From: Bacteroidales bacterium UBA1077
Lineage (GTDB): Bacteria > Bacteroidota > Bacteroidia > Bacteroidales > UBA932
Assembly: GCA_002314195.1 (NCBI GenBank)
Contig: DCCQ01000054.1
Span: forward strand, 1-10,558
Length of the DNA: 10,558 nt
Direction: 5' to 3'
Shown: piece by piece, positions 1-7,061 of the stretch
Layout of the letters: each line of letters opens with the position of its first letter
How positions within the stretch are numbered: the first letter of the stretch is position 1
Program-made: the position numbers and the translations under genes
Notes under the pieces: generated by a model
What the model was told of the DNA's origin: nothing
The model's input: only the letters and a program-made list of their open reading frames with translations
Database searches by the model: none

Positions 1-348
1 TTCCAGACCAGGAACCAGATCCGTTCCGCCGAACTTTCGAGGACGAATCAGATGTTGCAGTTGGAGAACAGCAAGAAAAGCCTCTACAAGGAGATTCAGC
101 AGGCCTACTACAATGCTGTGGCCGCTCAGGAGAAGTTCCGCTCAAGCCTCGATGCCGATGCCAGCGCCAAAGAGTCGTATGAACTTGTGCTTGCGAAGTA
201 CGAGAACGGCAAGGCCAACATCACGGAGTTCAACGAGGCTCGCGACAGTTTTCTGGAATCCGAATCGAATCTGGCCAGAGCCCTCTATGAGTTCCTGTTC
301 TCGGCCAAGCTGCTGGATTTCTACCGGGGGCAGAAACTGACATTCTGA
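1..348 (+). CDS. TolC-family outer membrane efflux protein, C-terminal fragment
   Basis: The reading frame is open from the first base, so the gene begins upstream of the window; 115 residues and a TGA stop are visible. TolC-family proteins form trimeric channels through the outer membrane and periplasm and work with RND, MFS or ABC pumps and a membrane-fusion protein. The visible part is almost entirely helical and rich in Gln, Glu, Lys and Ala. It shows the family pattern of long paired helices: a segment starting FQTRNQIRSAEL, then IQQAYYNAVAAQEK, then a YENGKANITEFNEARDSFLE stretch, ending in a LDFYRG motif close to the C-terminus, as in many Bacteroidota members. The internal ATG at 52 is not the true start, because homologous sequence continues upstream of it in frame. 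Partner pump genes would be expected to the left, outside the window. The family call is firm; the substrate cannot be inferred. Confidence 0.87.
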   Translation, partial: FQTRNQIRSAELSRTNQMLQLENSKKSLYKEIQQAYYNAVAAQEKFRSSLDADASAKESYELVLAKYENGKANITEFNEARDSFLESESNLARALYEFLFSAKLLDFYRGQKLTF

Positions 349-371
349 AGTCGCAGTTGCGCAAGAATTTC

Positions 372-1733
372 TTACCCGACCAGTCCGGTGATGAATATTA
401 CCGCGATGGTGATCGGAGCGACGTACTTGATGAGAAAATAAACCGTAGGAAACAACTTGTTGTTCACCTTGAGAGTGCCACCGTTCGTGAGTTCATCACG
501 GACGGATTTCTTGTCCATCTTCCAACCCACAAAGACGGAGAAAAGCAACGCGCCGATCGTCATCAGGTAGTTGGAGCATAGTTTGTCACAGAAACTGAAT
601 ATGCTTTCACCCAGAATCTTCACATCGGCAAGAGGGCCGAAGGAGAGCGAGCAGAGAACCCCGACGAAGAATGTGGCGAAAAACAGCACGATTGACGCCT
701 TGTGTCTTGAAAGGCCTTTTTCCTCAACCAGATAGGCCACTCCAACTTCAAGTATGGAGATCGACGATGTCAACGCGGCGACAAGGATGGTAAGGAAAAA
801 CAGAACCGCCACAAGGCCGCTCACAATCTGGCCGCCGGCGCCCATTTTCGCGAATATGTAAGGAAGTGTCTCGAACACGAGGCCAGGTCCGGCGGACGGG
901 GTGATTCCCGCCGCGAACACTGCCGGCATGATGGCGAAACCGGCCAGCATGGCGAACAGCAGATCCGACACTGCCGTCCCTGCGCCTGAAGCAATAAGGT
1001 TTTCTTTCTCACTGACGTAGGATGAATATGTCAGCATGGTTCCCACGCCGAGTGACAGCGAGAAGAAACTCTGGCCCAGCGCGGCGGAGAACGCACCAGG
1101 AGTCAGTTTGGAGAAATCCGGTTTGACAAGATACCTCACTCCATCACCCGCTCCCGGCAGGGTGACCGAATAGATGGCGATCGCCACAATCAGCACAAAC
1201 AGGATCGGAATCGAGATGTTGCTGAACTTCTCAATTCCTTTCTTCACCCCCAGGAAGACTATCAAGGCGGTCAGGGACAGGAATATGAACAGGCACACGA
1301 TCGGCCCCCAGACCGAGGAGGCGAACTCTCCGAACATCCCGGTGACGGCTTCGGCCTTGTCAGGAGTGAAGCTGAACGTGGCGGACTTGACAAGATATTC
1401 AATGGCCCATCCGCCCACGACACTGTAGTAGGACAAGATAATCAGAGGTGTGATGACTGTCAGGAGACCGAGCCATTTCCATTTGGAACGCGGGGCCAGC
1501 GCATTCATCGCGCCGAATGTGCTGAGGTGGGTCTTCCGCCCGATCACCGACTCCGAGAACAAGATCGGCAAGGAGAGGACGAACGAGCAGATGATGTAGA
1601 TTAGTATGAAGGCCGCGCCTCCATATTCACCTACCATATAGGGGAATCTCCAGATGTTTCCGAGTCCTATGGCGGATCCGGCGAAGGCCATGATGACGGC
1701 GGCGCGGCTGCCGAAATTCTCTCTGTCTGACAT
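372..1733 (-). CDS. Neurotransmitter:sodium symporter (NSS) family transporter, 11 membrane helices
   Basis: Inner-membrane secondary transporter, expected to import an amino acid or related amine with Na+. The helix-1 signature GSAIGLGNIWRFPY lies at residues 19-32, the unwound helix-6 region reads FFSLSLGVGTML (LeuT: FFTLSLGFG), and helix 8 has ALTSSISILEV, whose Thr-Ser pair matches the LeuT Na2-site residues T354/S355. I count 11 hydrophobic segments, the last ending at the C-terminus. The length of 453 residues fits the 11-helix bacterial branch (MhsT, Tyt1) rather than 12-helix LeuT. I chose the ATG at 1733 because homologous sequence begins at MSDRENFGSR. In-frame ATGs at 1748 and 1754 and a TTG at 1802 are alternatives, and none has a Shine-Dalgarno sequence. 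It lies 75 bases downstream of folA on the same strand with no clear terminator between, so cotranscription is plausible. The substrate is unknown. Confidence 0.93.
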   Translation of the reverse strand: MSDRENFGSRAAVIMAFAGSAIGLGNIWRFPYMVGEYGGAAFILIYIICSFVLSLPILFSESVIGRKTHLSTFGAMNALAPRSKWKWLGLLTVITPLIILSYYSVVGGWAIEYLVKSATFSFTPDKAEAVTGMFGEFASSVWGPIVCLFIFLSLTALIVFLGVKKGIEKFSNISIPILFVLIVAIAIYSVTLPGAGDGVRYLVKPDFSKLTPGAFSAALGQSFFSLSLGVGTMLTYSSYVSEKENLIASGAGTAVSDLLFAMLAGFAIMPAVFAAGITPSAGPGLVFETLPYIFAKMGAGGQIVSGLVAVLFFLTILVAALTSSISILEVGVAYLVEEKGLSRHKASIVLFFATFFVGVLCSLSFGPLADVKILGESIFSFCDKLCSNYLMTIGALLFSVFVGWKMDKKSVRDELTNGGTLKVNNKLFPTVYFLIKYVAPITIAVIFITGLVG

Positions 1734-1808
1734 ATTCGTTAAGTTCATTTGCATCAGTGTCCGGATTATGGGGAATGCCGGAATGGTCACCGAGCCTGTC
1801 AAAGTGAC

Positions 1809-2396
1809 CTAAAAGCGTCTTTTATAAACTTGAAATTCGTAAGTGTAACCAGTTTCGGAATCTGTGGCCGCAGGAGTGGCGGACTCAACTTTCCAGATCA
1901 CCGGATCAATCATCGGGAAGAACGTGTCCGCGTCCTCAATCACTGTGTGGACGTGTGTTATGTAAAGTTTGTCCGCAGTCGGAAGCGCCCTGCGGTAAGT
2001 TTCCCCGCCACCCATGATGAAAATGCGTTCCAGCTCCGTTTCCCGACTGCAATCGGCAGATGTCGCAAACTCTTTTCCTGACTCTCCGGCAATCTCTACG
2101 GCGGCATTCTTTTCCGTTCTGGCGGCCATTTCCGCCAATGAATATGCCTCCTCAAGGCTTGCAGCCACCTTCACACCTTCCGGGGCATCATTCCAAGGCC
2201 GCGTGGAAATCACGATGTTATCCCTTTTAGGAAGCGGCCTCCCTATCGAAAGGAATGTCCGGAACCCCATCACCACGGGGTTTCCTGTGGTGGTGCGCCG
2301 AAAATATTTCATGTCTTCGGCAATATGCCAGAGCAGGTCGTTGTCCTTGCCTATGGCTCCGTTGTCGGCAATCGCCGCGATGATGCATTTTTCCAT
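1809..2396 (-). CDS. folA: Dihydrofolate reductase with internal insertion
   Basis: Cytoplasmic enzyme reducing dihydrofolate to tetrahydrofolate with NADPH, needed after thymidylate synthesis and the target of trimethoprim. Motifs match E. coli DHFR in order: IAAIADNGAIG; W23 (E. coli W22); catalytic D28 (D27) in HIAEDMKYF; F32 (F31); SIGRPLP with R58 (R57, binds the folate glutamate); the NADPH loop IMGGGETY at 127-134; YITHV with T147 (T113); and a C-terminal YEFQVYKRR strand. Length is 195 residues against 159 in E. coli. About 31 extra residues lie near 90-121, a hydrophilic, Ala/Glu-rich stretch just before the GGG strand. Another oddity is MGFRTF where E. coli has MGRHTW, so R44, which contacts the NADPH 2'-phosphate, is Phe. 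The start ATG is preceded by A/T-rich sequence without Shine-Dalgarno. No thyA is adjacent; the next gene downstream is the NSS transporter. Confidence 0.95.
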   Translation of the reverse strand: MEKCIIAAIADNGAIGKDNDLLWHIAEDMKYFRRTTTGNPVVMGFRTFLSIGRPLPKRDNIVISTRPWNDAPEGVKVAASLEEAYSLAEMAARTEKNAAVEIAGESGKEFATSADCSRETELERIFIMGGGETYRRALPTADKLYITHVHTVIEDADTFFPMIDPVIWKVESATPAATDSETGYTYEFQVYKRRF

Positions 2397-2417
2397 AAAC
2401 CAAAATTGTTTCGGCCG

Positions 2418-2449
2418 TAAAGTTACAGTTTTTTACCATATACTCCAAA
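2418..2449 (-). promoter_or_regulatory. Putative folA promoter (Bacteroidota -33/-7 type)
   Basis: On the minus strand a TTTG element (2446-2449) is followed after 20 bases by TAACTTTA (2418-2425). This matches the Bacteroidota primary-sigma consensus TTTG - about 19-23 bases - TAnnTTTG with one mismatch, at the last base. The start of transcription would fall near 2411, giving a leader of roughly 15 bases before the folA ATG. It probably also drives the downstream NSS transporter, since I saw no better promoter between the two genes. Confidence 0.6.
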
Positions 2450-2518
2450 CAGAAAATGAACAAGTTGCGGCAATATAAAATGATTGGCAACCTCAAAAAC
2501 ACTTTAATTTATAACCCA

Positions 2519-2648
2519 CGTGCGCAAAGTCCCGACTTTCACGCACGAGACCAGTGATAATAGTCGTTCTGTGAGCCAGGAAGCCTCTATTGCGCACAAG
2601 CCCGATGAAAAAGACCGCCGGTACGCAGCAAGGGCACTTTCACGCACG
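2519..2648. repeat. Hairpin and 13-base direct repeat cluster
   Basis: CGTGCG (2519-2524) pairs with CGCACG (2542-2547) and AAAGT (2526-2530) with ACTTT (2535-2539), leaving a CCCG loop and a small C/CA internal loop: an 11-bp imperfect palindrome. Its right arm, ACTTTCACGCACG (2535-2547), recurs exactly at 2636-2648, 101 bases downstream. The left arm and loop (2521-2535) recur approximately at 2591-2605, with 12 of 15 bases equal and TGCGCA and CCCGA at the ends. The second copy is therefore an expanded, decayed version of the first, with its arms about 30 bases apart. No function is recognised. Confidence 0.6.
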
Positions 2649-2664
2649 GCAAGTTACAAGTGCC
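2633..2664. repeat. Inverted repeat upstream of the HTCS promoter
   Basis: GGCACTT (2633-2639) and AAGTGCC (2658-2664) are perfect 7-bp inverted arms around an 18-base loop. The left arm overlaps the second copy of the ACTTTCACGCACG repeat. The structure ends 42 bases before the candidate -7 box of the HTCS gene, so it could be an operator for that promoter. There is no T-tract after it, which argues against a terminator. Confidence 0.4.
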
Positions 2665-2682
2665 AATATGGACGTTTGGCTA

Positions 2683-2713
2683 TCTGTACTAATTTCACGT
2701 TTCGGTAACTTTG
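2683..2713 (+). promoter_or_regulatory. Putative HTCS promoter
   Basis: TAACTTTG (2706-2713) is a perfect match to the Bacteroidota -7 consensus TAnnTTTG. The best -33 candidate at proper spacing is TCTG (2683-2686), 19 bases upstream and one base off TTTG. A true TTTG at 2675-2678 is 27 bases away, too far. The start of transcription would be near 2720, leaving about 55 bases before the ATG at 2775. A weak -33 fits the low expression usual for sensor genes, or regulation. Confidence 0.5.
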
Positions 2714-2774
2714 CCGTCTGAACGGAAAGGCGTATATTTACGGTCGAAAATCACATAAACCATCTGCCTTTCCT

Positions 2775-5700
2775 ATGTGCAAAAACAACAATACATGGCT
2801 TCTTGTGCTGTCTCTGGCAGTGTCTTTCCTCGGATCAATCACGGTTTTTGCCGGTGAGGGAGAAGTCCGGACAGACGCGCAGAGCTATTGCTTCCGGACT
2901 GTGAATGTCTCGGACGGCCTGTCTCAGAACACGGTTTTCGGAATCCTTCAGGACAAGACCGGATATATGTGGTTCGGCACGAAGGACGGGCTCAACCGCT
3001 ATGACGGCCGCTCATTCCGCATATTCAACAAGGATAACTCCGCTTTACGGAGCAATTTCATCACGAATCTGGCGGAGGACTGCGACGGGACGATCTGGAT
3101 CGGGACGGACAGAGGTGTCTATAAATATGACCCTATGATGGACTGCATATCCTACCTGTCAGACACAACCAAAGAGGGAATCTCACTCTCCTGCCACGTG
3201 TCGGGGATGGAATGGATTCAGGACAGGAAGGAACTCTGGATTTCCGTTGAAAAACAAGGGCTTTTCGCTTATTCACTAAGTGACAGAACATTGAGACTCA
3301 AGTTTGAGCCTACGCTCAGCATATCCACATTCTCCAGGATCGGCAACCGGCTTTGGTACGGGCAGTATCTGGACAATCTGTACTCCATAGACACAGAATT
3401 TTCCGAAAATCCTTCACCGTTCAAAGACAGCGACGGAGCCGAAATGTTCTCCGGTGAGACAGTCAACACCATCATCGGAGGCGGCCACAACAAGGTTTAC
3501 GTAGGAACGACATCAAGACTTCTGGAGATAAATCTGACAAACAGAAAGACCAGACTGATTCTCAATGATTACGTCCGGTCCCTGATCATCCGCGACAATG
3601 ACGAGCTGTGGGTCGGTGGAGAATCAGGACTCCACATCATAGACACGAGGGACGGAGGTGTCATACGGCACATCGCCACACCTGACCAAGACGAGCCATA
3701 TTCATTGGCAGACAATGCGATATACTCATTGTTCAAAGATCGCGAGCAAGGCATGTGGATCGGGTCTTACTTTGGAGGTCTTAATTATCTGCCGTATCCT
3801 TACACCCTGTTCGAGAAGTACTACCCGCACGGGGATATGTCCTTCCTTGGACGCAGGGTGAGGGAATTCTGTCAGGACGACACCGGGACAATCTGGATAG
3901 GAACTGAGGATAAGGGGTTGTTCAGAATGGATCCCGAAAGCGGGCAGGTCAGGCCTTGGCAGGGTCCGGCAAGACACAAGAACGTGCATGGCCTGTTCGC
4001 GGACGGTGACTGGCTTTGGGTCGGGACATTCTCCGAAGGCCTCAGCAGGATCAATTTGAAGACAGGGAAGGTTGTGCATTATGCGAAAGGCGACAGAGGG
4101 TTCCCGGAAAACAACGCGTTCTCGATCTTGAGGACCTCCTCCGGAGACCTGATCATCGCGATGACTGTGGGAGCGGTGGTGTACGATGACAAGACGGACA
4201 CCTTCAGGGCGATTCCAGAATTGGACGGAACTTTTGTCTATCAAGTGCTTGAGACAAGCGATGGGGACCTATGGTTCGCCACCTATGCCGATGGACTTTA
4301 CCGGTTTGAGGTCAGCCAAGGACGCTGGACCCGCTACAAGACTTCAGAAAATCCGGGGGACACAGGATGTGTCGGTTCCGACAACATCACGAGCATATTC
4401 GAAGACAGCAGCCACAGACTTTGGGTGACCACCCTCGGAGGAGGATTCTGCCTGTTTCACCAGGAAGATGAGACTTTCACAAGATTTTCGTCCGATGACG
4501 GTTTTCCCGGCAGCGTGTTTTATAAGGTCATAGAAGACAAGGACAAGAACCTTTGGATCACCTCGGAGAACGGGCTTATCCGTTTCCGTCCCGAGACCGG
4601 AGAAAAGCAGTTTTACACAACCGCCAACGGGCTTCTTAGCGACCAGTTCAATTTCCAGTCGGGCTTCCGCTCCAAAAGCGGGAAGATCTACATCGGGAGC
4701 ATCAACGGATTCATCGCTTTCGACCCATCGTCATTCAGAAAGAATGAATATGTCCCACCCATCACGTTCACTGATTTCTACCTGTTCGGCGAGCTGATGA
4801 AGCCCGGCGCTGAGGACTCTCCTCTGAAGAGCAACATCACCTTCGCAGACCGGATTGTCCTGAAGCACAACCAGAACACGTTCTCCCTGCGTCTTTCGGC
4901 CCTGAGCTACCTGACCCCGGAGATGAACAAGATCGAGTACAAGGTAGAAGGACTGGACGAAAAATGGGCGGAGGTCGATAAGAACTCAATGATAACATGC
5001 TCCAATCTGCCACACGGGCATTACAGAATCAAGATTCGCGGAAGCAACGGGGACGGTGTGGCAAACCCTGAGGCCAGATCACTTGATGTGACAATCAAGC
5101 CCCCTTTCTATCTCACTGTCCTCGCCAAGATAATGTATGTGGTTATGGCCATCGTTTTGGCCGCATCTGCGTTTTTCGTTCTGCACCGGCGGGCAAAGCG
5201 CAGGCAGATGGACGAGATGGAACGGTTCGGGCGCAAGAAGGAAAAAGAGCTGTACGATGCGAAAATAAACTTCTTCACCGACATAGCCCACGAGATCAGG
5301 ACACCATTGACCTTGATCAACTGCACCATCGATGACATCTATTCCTCAAAGAATATTCCTGACAACCTTACCGAAGACATGGATGTTGTGGAAAGCAACA
5401 CAAAAAGGTTGCTTGAGCTTGTCAACCAACTGCTAGATTTCAGAAAGGCCGAGTCAAAAGGCTACAGGCTGGACATCGTCAAGACCGATGTGGCAGTGAT
5501 ACTCAAATCCGTCATCTGCGGGTTCAAGGTGATGGCGGAGCGAAAGAACGTGAGTCTTACCACCGACATCCCGGACTCACTCACCGCTTATGTTGACAAG
5601 GACGGATTCACGAAAATCATCTCGAACCTGTTGAACAACGCTGTGAAGTTTTCATGCTCCTACATACACGTCAAACTGTTCAGTGACTCCGGCCATCTGG

Positions 5701-6761
5701 TGTTCACCGTGTCCAACGACGGGCCGAAGATACCGGATGAGATGAGGGAAGAGATATTCCGCCCGTTCGTCCAGTGCAGGCGAAACGACTCTTACGCGAC
5801 AAAGGGTACGGGCCTTGGCCTCGCCCTCGCGAGATCGCTCGCCATTCTCCAAGGCGGCACCTTGGACGTGGATGATTCCGCAGACGACAACAGTTTCATC
5901 CTGCGTCTGCCGCTGTCCAATGAATATGCCGGGGCCGAAGTCTCCGACAAACCGGAAGCCACCGATGGCACCGGGCCAGAGACTCAAGTGTCAGCCAACT
6001 CGGACGAGCGGTACTCCGTCCTGCTGGTCGAGGACAGCCCGGACATGCTTAAGTTTCTTGCCCGGCAGTTTTCCTCCACTTGCAATGTGTTTACCGCCAG
6101 TGACGGCAACGAGGCGTTGACTGTGCTGAAAAACAACAACATCAGTCTGATCATCTCAGACGTGATGATGCCCGGGATGAACGGAATGGAATTGTGCAGA
6201 AGAGTGAAGTCCGATGTGGAGTTCAGTCATATTCCCGTCATACTCCTCACCGCCAGGACAGATTCGGACTCGAAGGTGCAGGGTATGAACATCGGAGCGG
6301 ACGCCTACATTGAGAAGCCGTTCTCGATGGACTACCTCAAGGCCTGCGCCGGGAATCTGGTCTCAGGAAGGAAAAAGCTGCGGGCCGCCTTCGCGCGTAT
6401 CCCGCAAGTCCAGACCGACAGTGTGGCCATGACCCGTTCCGATGAGTTGTTCCTTCGCTCGATGAGAGAGCTTGTCTCACAGAACATCCAGAATCCGGAT
6501 TTCAGCATTGACGACCTTGCGGCCGGACTCGGAATGAGCCGCTCCAGCCTCAACCGTAAAGTGAAAGGGATCCTTGACATGACCCCGGTTGACTACATCC
6601 GTGTGGAGAGACTCAAGAAAGCCGCGCTTCTGCTGCGTGAGGGCGAATGCCGGGTCAGCGAGGTCTGCTACCTGACCGGATTCAACACCCCATCGTATTT
6701 CTCGAAATGTTTCCAGAAACAGTTCGGAGTGCTCCCTAAAGACTACATAGACGCGCTCTAG
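2775..6761 (+). CDS. Hybrid two-component system regulator (HTCS) with double propeller sensor and AraC-type output
   Basis: One-piece sensor and transcription activator of 1328 residues, sitting across the inner membrane. A signal peptide (1-26, ending VFA) is followed by 14 propeller repeats with LWIGT-type cores (about 35-650), which fits two seven-bladed Reg_prop propellers. Next come a Y_Y_Y domain (about 690-778) and one membrane helix (about 786-803). The HisKA domain has H839 in AHEIRTP. The ATPase domain has N955, D982 and a GTGLGLALA box from 1011. The receiver has E1086/D1087, phospho-acceptor D1129, T1159 and K1181. An AraC-type helix-turn-helix fills about 1232-1326. All phosphotransfer residues are present, so it should be active. 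In known Bacteroides HTCSs the periplasmic part binds glycan fragments and the output activates the neighbouring polysaccharide locus. Here susC/susD follow on the same strand, which makes them the likely targets. The ligand cannot be deduced. The start ATG directly precedes the signal peptide; no Shine-Dalgarno is seen. Confidence 0.96.
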   Translation: MCKNNNTWLLVLSLAVSFLGSITVFAGEGEVRTDAQSYCFRTVNVSDGLSQNTVFGILQDKTGYMWFGTKDGLNRYDGRSFRIFNKDNSALRSNFITNLAEDCDGTIWIGTDRGVYKYDPMMDCISYLSDTTKEGISLSCHVSGMEWIQDRKELWISVEKQGLFAYSLSDRTLRLKFEPTLSISTFSRIGNRLWYGQYLDNLYSIDTEFSENPSPFKDSDGAEMFSGETVNTIIGGGHNKVYVGTTSRLLEINLTNRKTRLILNDYVRSLIIRDNDELWVGGESGLHIIDTRDGGVIRHIATPDQDEPYSLADNAIYSLFKDREQGMWIGSYFGGLNYLPYPYTLFEKYYPHGDMSFLGRRVREFCQDDTGTIWIGTEDKGLFRMDPESGQVRPWQGPARHKNVHGLFADGDWLWVGTFSEGLSRINLKTGKVVHYAKGDRGFPENNAFSILRTSSGDLIIAMTVGAVVYDDKTDTFRAIPELDGTFVYQVLETSDGDLWFATYADGLYRFEVSQGRWTRYKTSENPGDTGCVGSDNITSIFEDSSHRLWVTTLGGGFCLFHQEDETFTRFSSDDGFPGSVFYKVIEDKDKNLWITSENGLIRFRPETGEKQFYTTANGLLSDQFNFQSGFRSKSGKIYIGSINGFIAFDPSSFRKNEYVPPITFTDFYLFGELMKPGAEDSPLKSNITFADRIVLKHNQNTFSLRLSALSYLTPEMNKIEYKVEGLDEKWAEVDKNSMITCSNLPHGHYRIKIRGSNGDGVANPEARSLDVTIKPPFYLTVLAKIMYVVMAIVLAASAFFVLHRRAKRRQMDEMERFGRKKEKELYDAKINFFTDIAHEIRTPLTLINCTIDDIYSSKNIPDNLTEDMDVVESNTKRLLELVNQLLDFRKAESKGYRLDIVKTDVAVILKSVICGFKVMAERKNVSLTTDIPDSLTAYVDKDGFTKIISNLLNNAVKFSCSYIHVKLFSDSGHLVFTVSNDGPKIPDEMREEIFRPFVQCRRNDSYATKGTGLGLALARSLAILQGGTLDVDDSADDNSFILRLPLSNEYAGAEVSDKPEATDGTGPETQVSANSDERYSVLLVEDSPDMLKFLARQFSSTCNVFTASDGNEALTVLKNNNISLIISDVMMPGMNGMELCRRVKSDVEFSHIPVILLTARTDSDSKVQGMNIGADAYIEKPFSMDYLKACAGNLVSGRKKLRAAFARIPQVQTDSVAMTRSDELFLRSMRELVSQNIQNPDFSIDDLAAGLGMSRSSLNRKVKGILDMTPVDYIRVERLKKAALLLREGECRVSEVCYLTGFNTPSYFSKCFQKQFGVLPKDYIDAL

Positions 6762-6781
6762 GCCTCCCTGCAAGGCTTTTT
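6760..6781 (+). terminator. Weak putative terminator after the HTCS gene
   Basis: AGGCCT (6760-6765) can pair with AGGCTT (6773-6778) through six base pairs including one G-U, around a 7-base loop, with five T residues at 6777-6781. The stem overlaps the HTCS stop codon (6759-6761). The short stem makes this a weak call. It fits the need to separate the weakly expressed sensor gene from the inducible susC promoter just downstream. Confidence 0.35.
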
Positions 6782-6813
6782 GACAGATTTGTTGCAGCAT
6801 TGACGAGATTGTT
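6780..6813 (+). promoter_or_regulatory. Tandem direct repeat, candidate operator for the HTCS AraC-type domain
   Basis: TTGAC-N4-TTGTT occurs at 6780-6793 and again at 6800-6813, with exactly 20 bases from copy to copy, so both face the same side of the helix. Ten of ten fixed positions are identical, while the four central bases differ (AGAT and GAGA). The second copy ends 25 bases before the -7 box TATCTTTG. AraC-family activators, including HTCS outputs, typically bind direct repeats of this size next to or over the -35 region of their target. The repeats were seen directly in the sequence; their role as an HTCS site is inference from position and spacing. Confidence 0.55.
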
Positions 6814-6838
6814 CTACACCGATGGCGGGTGCTCATGC

Positions 6839-6846
6839 TATCTTTG
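6839..6846 (+). promoter_or_regulatory. Putative susC/susD promoter, -7 element
   Basis: TATCTTTG matches the Bacteroidota -7 consensus TAnnTTTG exactly. No TTTG lies at 19-23 bases upstream; the best there is TTCT at 6812-6815. A missing -33 element is expected for a promoter that depends on an activator, and the tandem repeat at 6780-6813 sits just where that activator would bind. Transcription would start near 6852, some 265 bases before the susC ATG. Confidence 0.5.
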
Positions 6847-6989
6847 TCATCGTAAGAACCACAATTAACAACAAAAAAAACGATTAAATCACTAATTTGC
6901 AAAAATCAAAAGTCAGGCAGACATCTAGCCTTTTGCAATAGTTCAATCAACATAAAAAAAAATAAAGTTATGGGATAATCAGTTACGAT

Positions 6990-7002
6990 ACGGCAAAGCC
7001 GT
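6990..7002 (+). repeat. Hairpin in the susC leader
   Basis: ACGGC (6990-6994), loop AAA, GCCGT (6998-7002) form a perfect 5-bp stem, followed by CTTTAT. ATAAAG at 6962-6967 could pair with that CTTTAT (7003-7008) and extend the structure across a 22-base bulge. The T-run is short and mixed, so termination here is possible but weakly supported. Confidence 0.4.
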
Positions 7003-7061
7003 CTTTATGAGAAGATCAAAGAAAAAGGCTTTTCAAGTCCAACGGACGCAAAGCCACTTGA
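6995..7061 (+). promoter_or_regulatory. Competing pairing segments in the susC leader (possible switch)
   Basis: GGCTTT (7027-7032) is complementary to AAAGCC at two places, 6995-7000 and 7050-7055. TCAAGT (7033-7038) is complementary to ACTTGA (7056-7061). The arms run in the order A, B, A', B', so the two downstream pairings cannot nest and would be alternatives or a pseudoknot. The AAAGCC copies lie in related contexts, ACGGCAAAGCC (6990-7000) and ACGGACGCAAAGCC (7042-7055), which differ by a 3-base insertion. Six-base matches arise by chance in an interval this long, so this is a suggestion of an attenuator-like arrangement, not a demonstrated one. Confidence 0.25.

Larger units (their letters stand above)
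2397..2774. other. Divergent intergenic region between folA and the HTCS gene
   Basis: These 378 bases separate two divergently transcribed genes and hold no credible gene. A GTG-started frame at 2520-2708 (62 codons) has no recognisable protein character, runs through hairpins and ends inside the HTCS -7 box. The region carries a folA promoter on the minus strand, a -7 element for the HTCS on the plus strand, and a middle part (about 2517-2664) with a near-perfect hairpin, a 13-base direct repeat and a second inverted repeat. The size is large for two simple promoters. Whether the middle part is an operator, a small RNA or a decayed repeat element cannot be decided from the sequence alone. 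Confidence 0.7.

Noticed and set aside
349..371. Possible bidirectional terminator between the TolC-like and NSS genes
   Set aside because: Only short palindromes (TTGCGCAA, and AAGAA/TTCTT with a one-base centre) are present; there is no stable stem with a T-tract on either strand.
1734..1802. Upstream in-frame extension of the NSS transporter from a TTG codon at 1802
   Set aside because: The added 23 residues lack NSS family character, the start codon is rare, and the family-like sequence begins at the ATG at 1733.
2014..2478. 154-codon frame on the plus strand opposite folA
   Set aside because: It is antisense to a clearly recognised dihydrofolate reductase and runs on into the folA promoter; the product has no recognisable features.
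2520..2708. GTG-started 62-codon frame on the plus strand in the divergent region
   Set aside because: It runs through hairpins and repeats, its composition is not protein-like (many Arg, Ser and Thr, no domain), it lacks a ribosome binding site, and its stop lies inside the HTCS -7 box.
3726..4244. 172-codon frame on the minus strand inside the HTCS gene
   Set aside because: It lies entirely opposite the propeller region, where the plus-strand frame has continuous blade motifs. High G+C coding DNA often leaves such open shadows.
6779..6846. TTGAC as a sigma-70 -35 box for susC
   Set aside because: In Bacteroidota the primary sigma factor uses TTTG/TAnnTTTG elements. Neither TTGAC copy has a TATAAT-like box at 16-18 bases, and their 20-base periodicity fits a protein-binding repeat better.
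6477..6902. 141-codon frame on the minus strand over the 3' end of the HTCS gene and the susC promoter region
   Set aside because: Most of it is antisense to the AraC-type domain, and its start would lie in the A-rich susC leader. No protein family is recognised.
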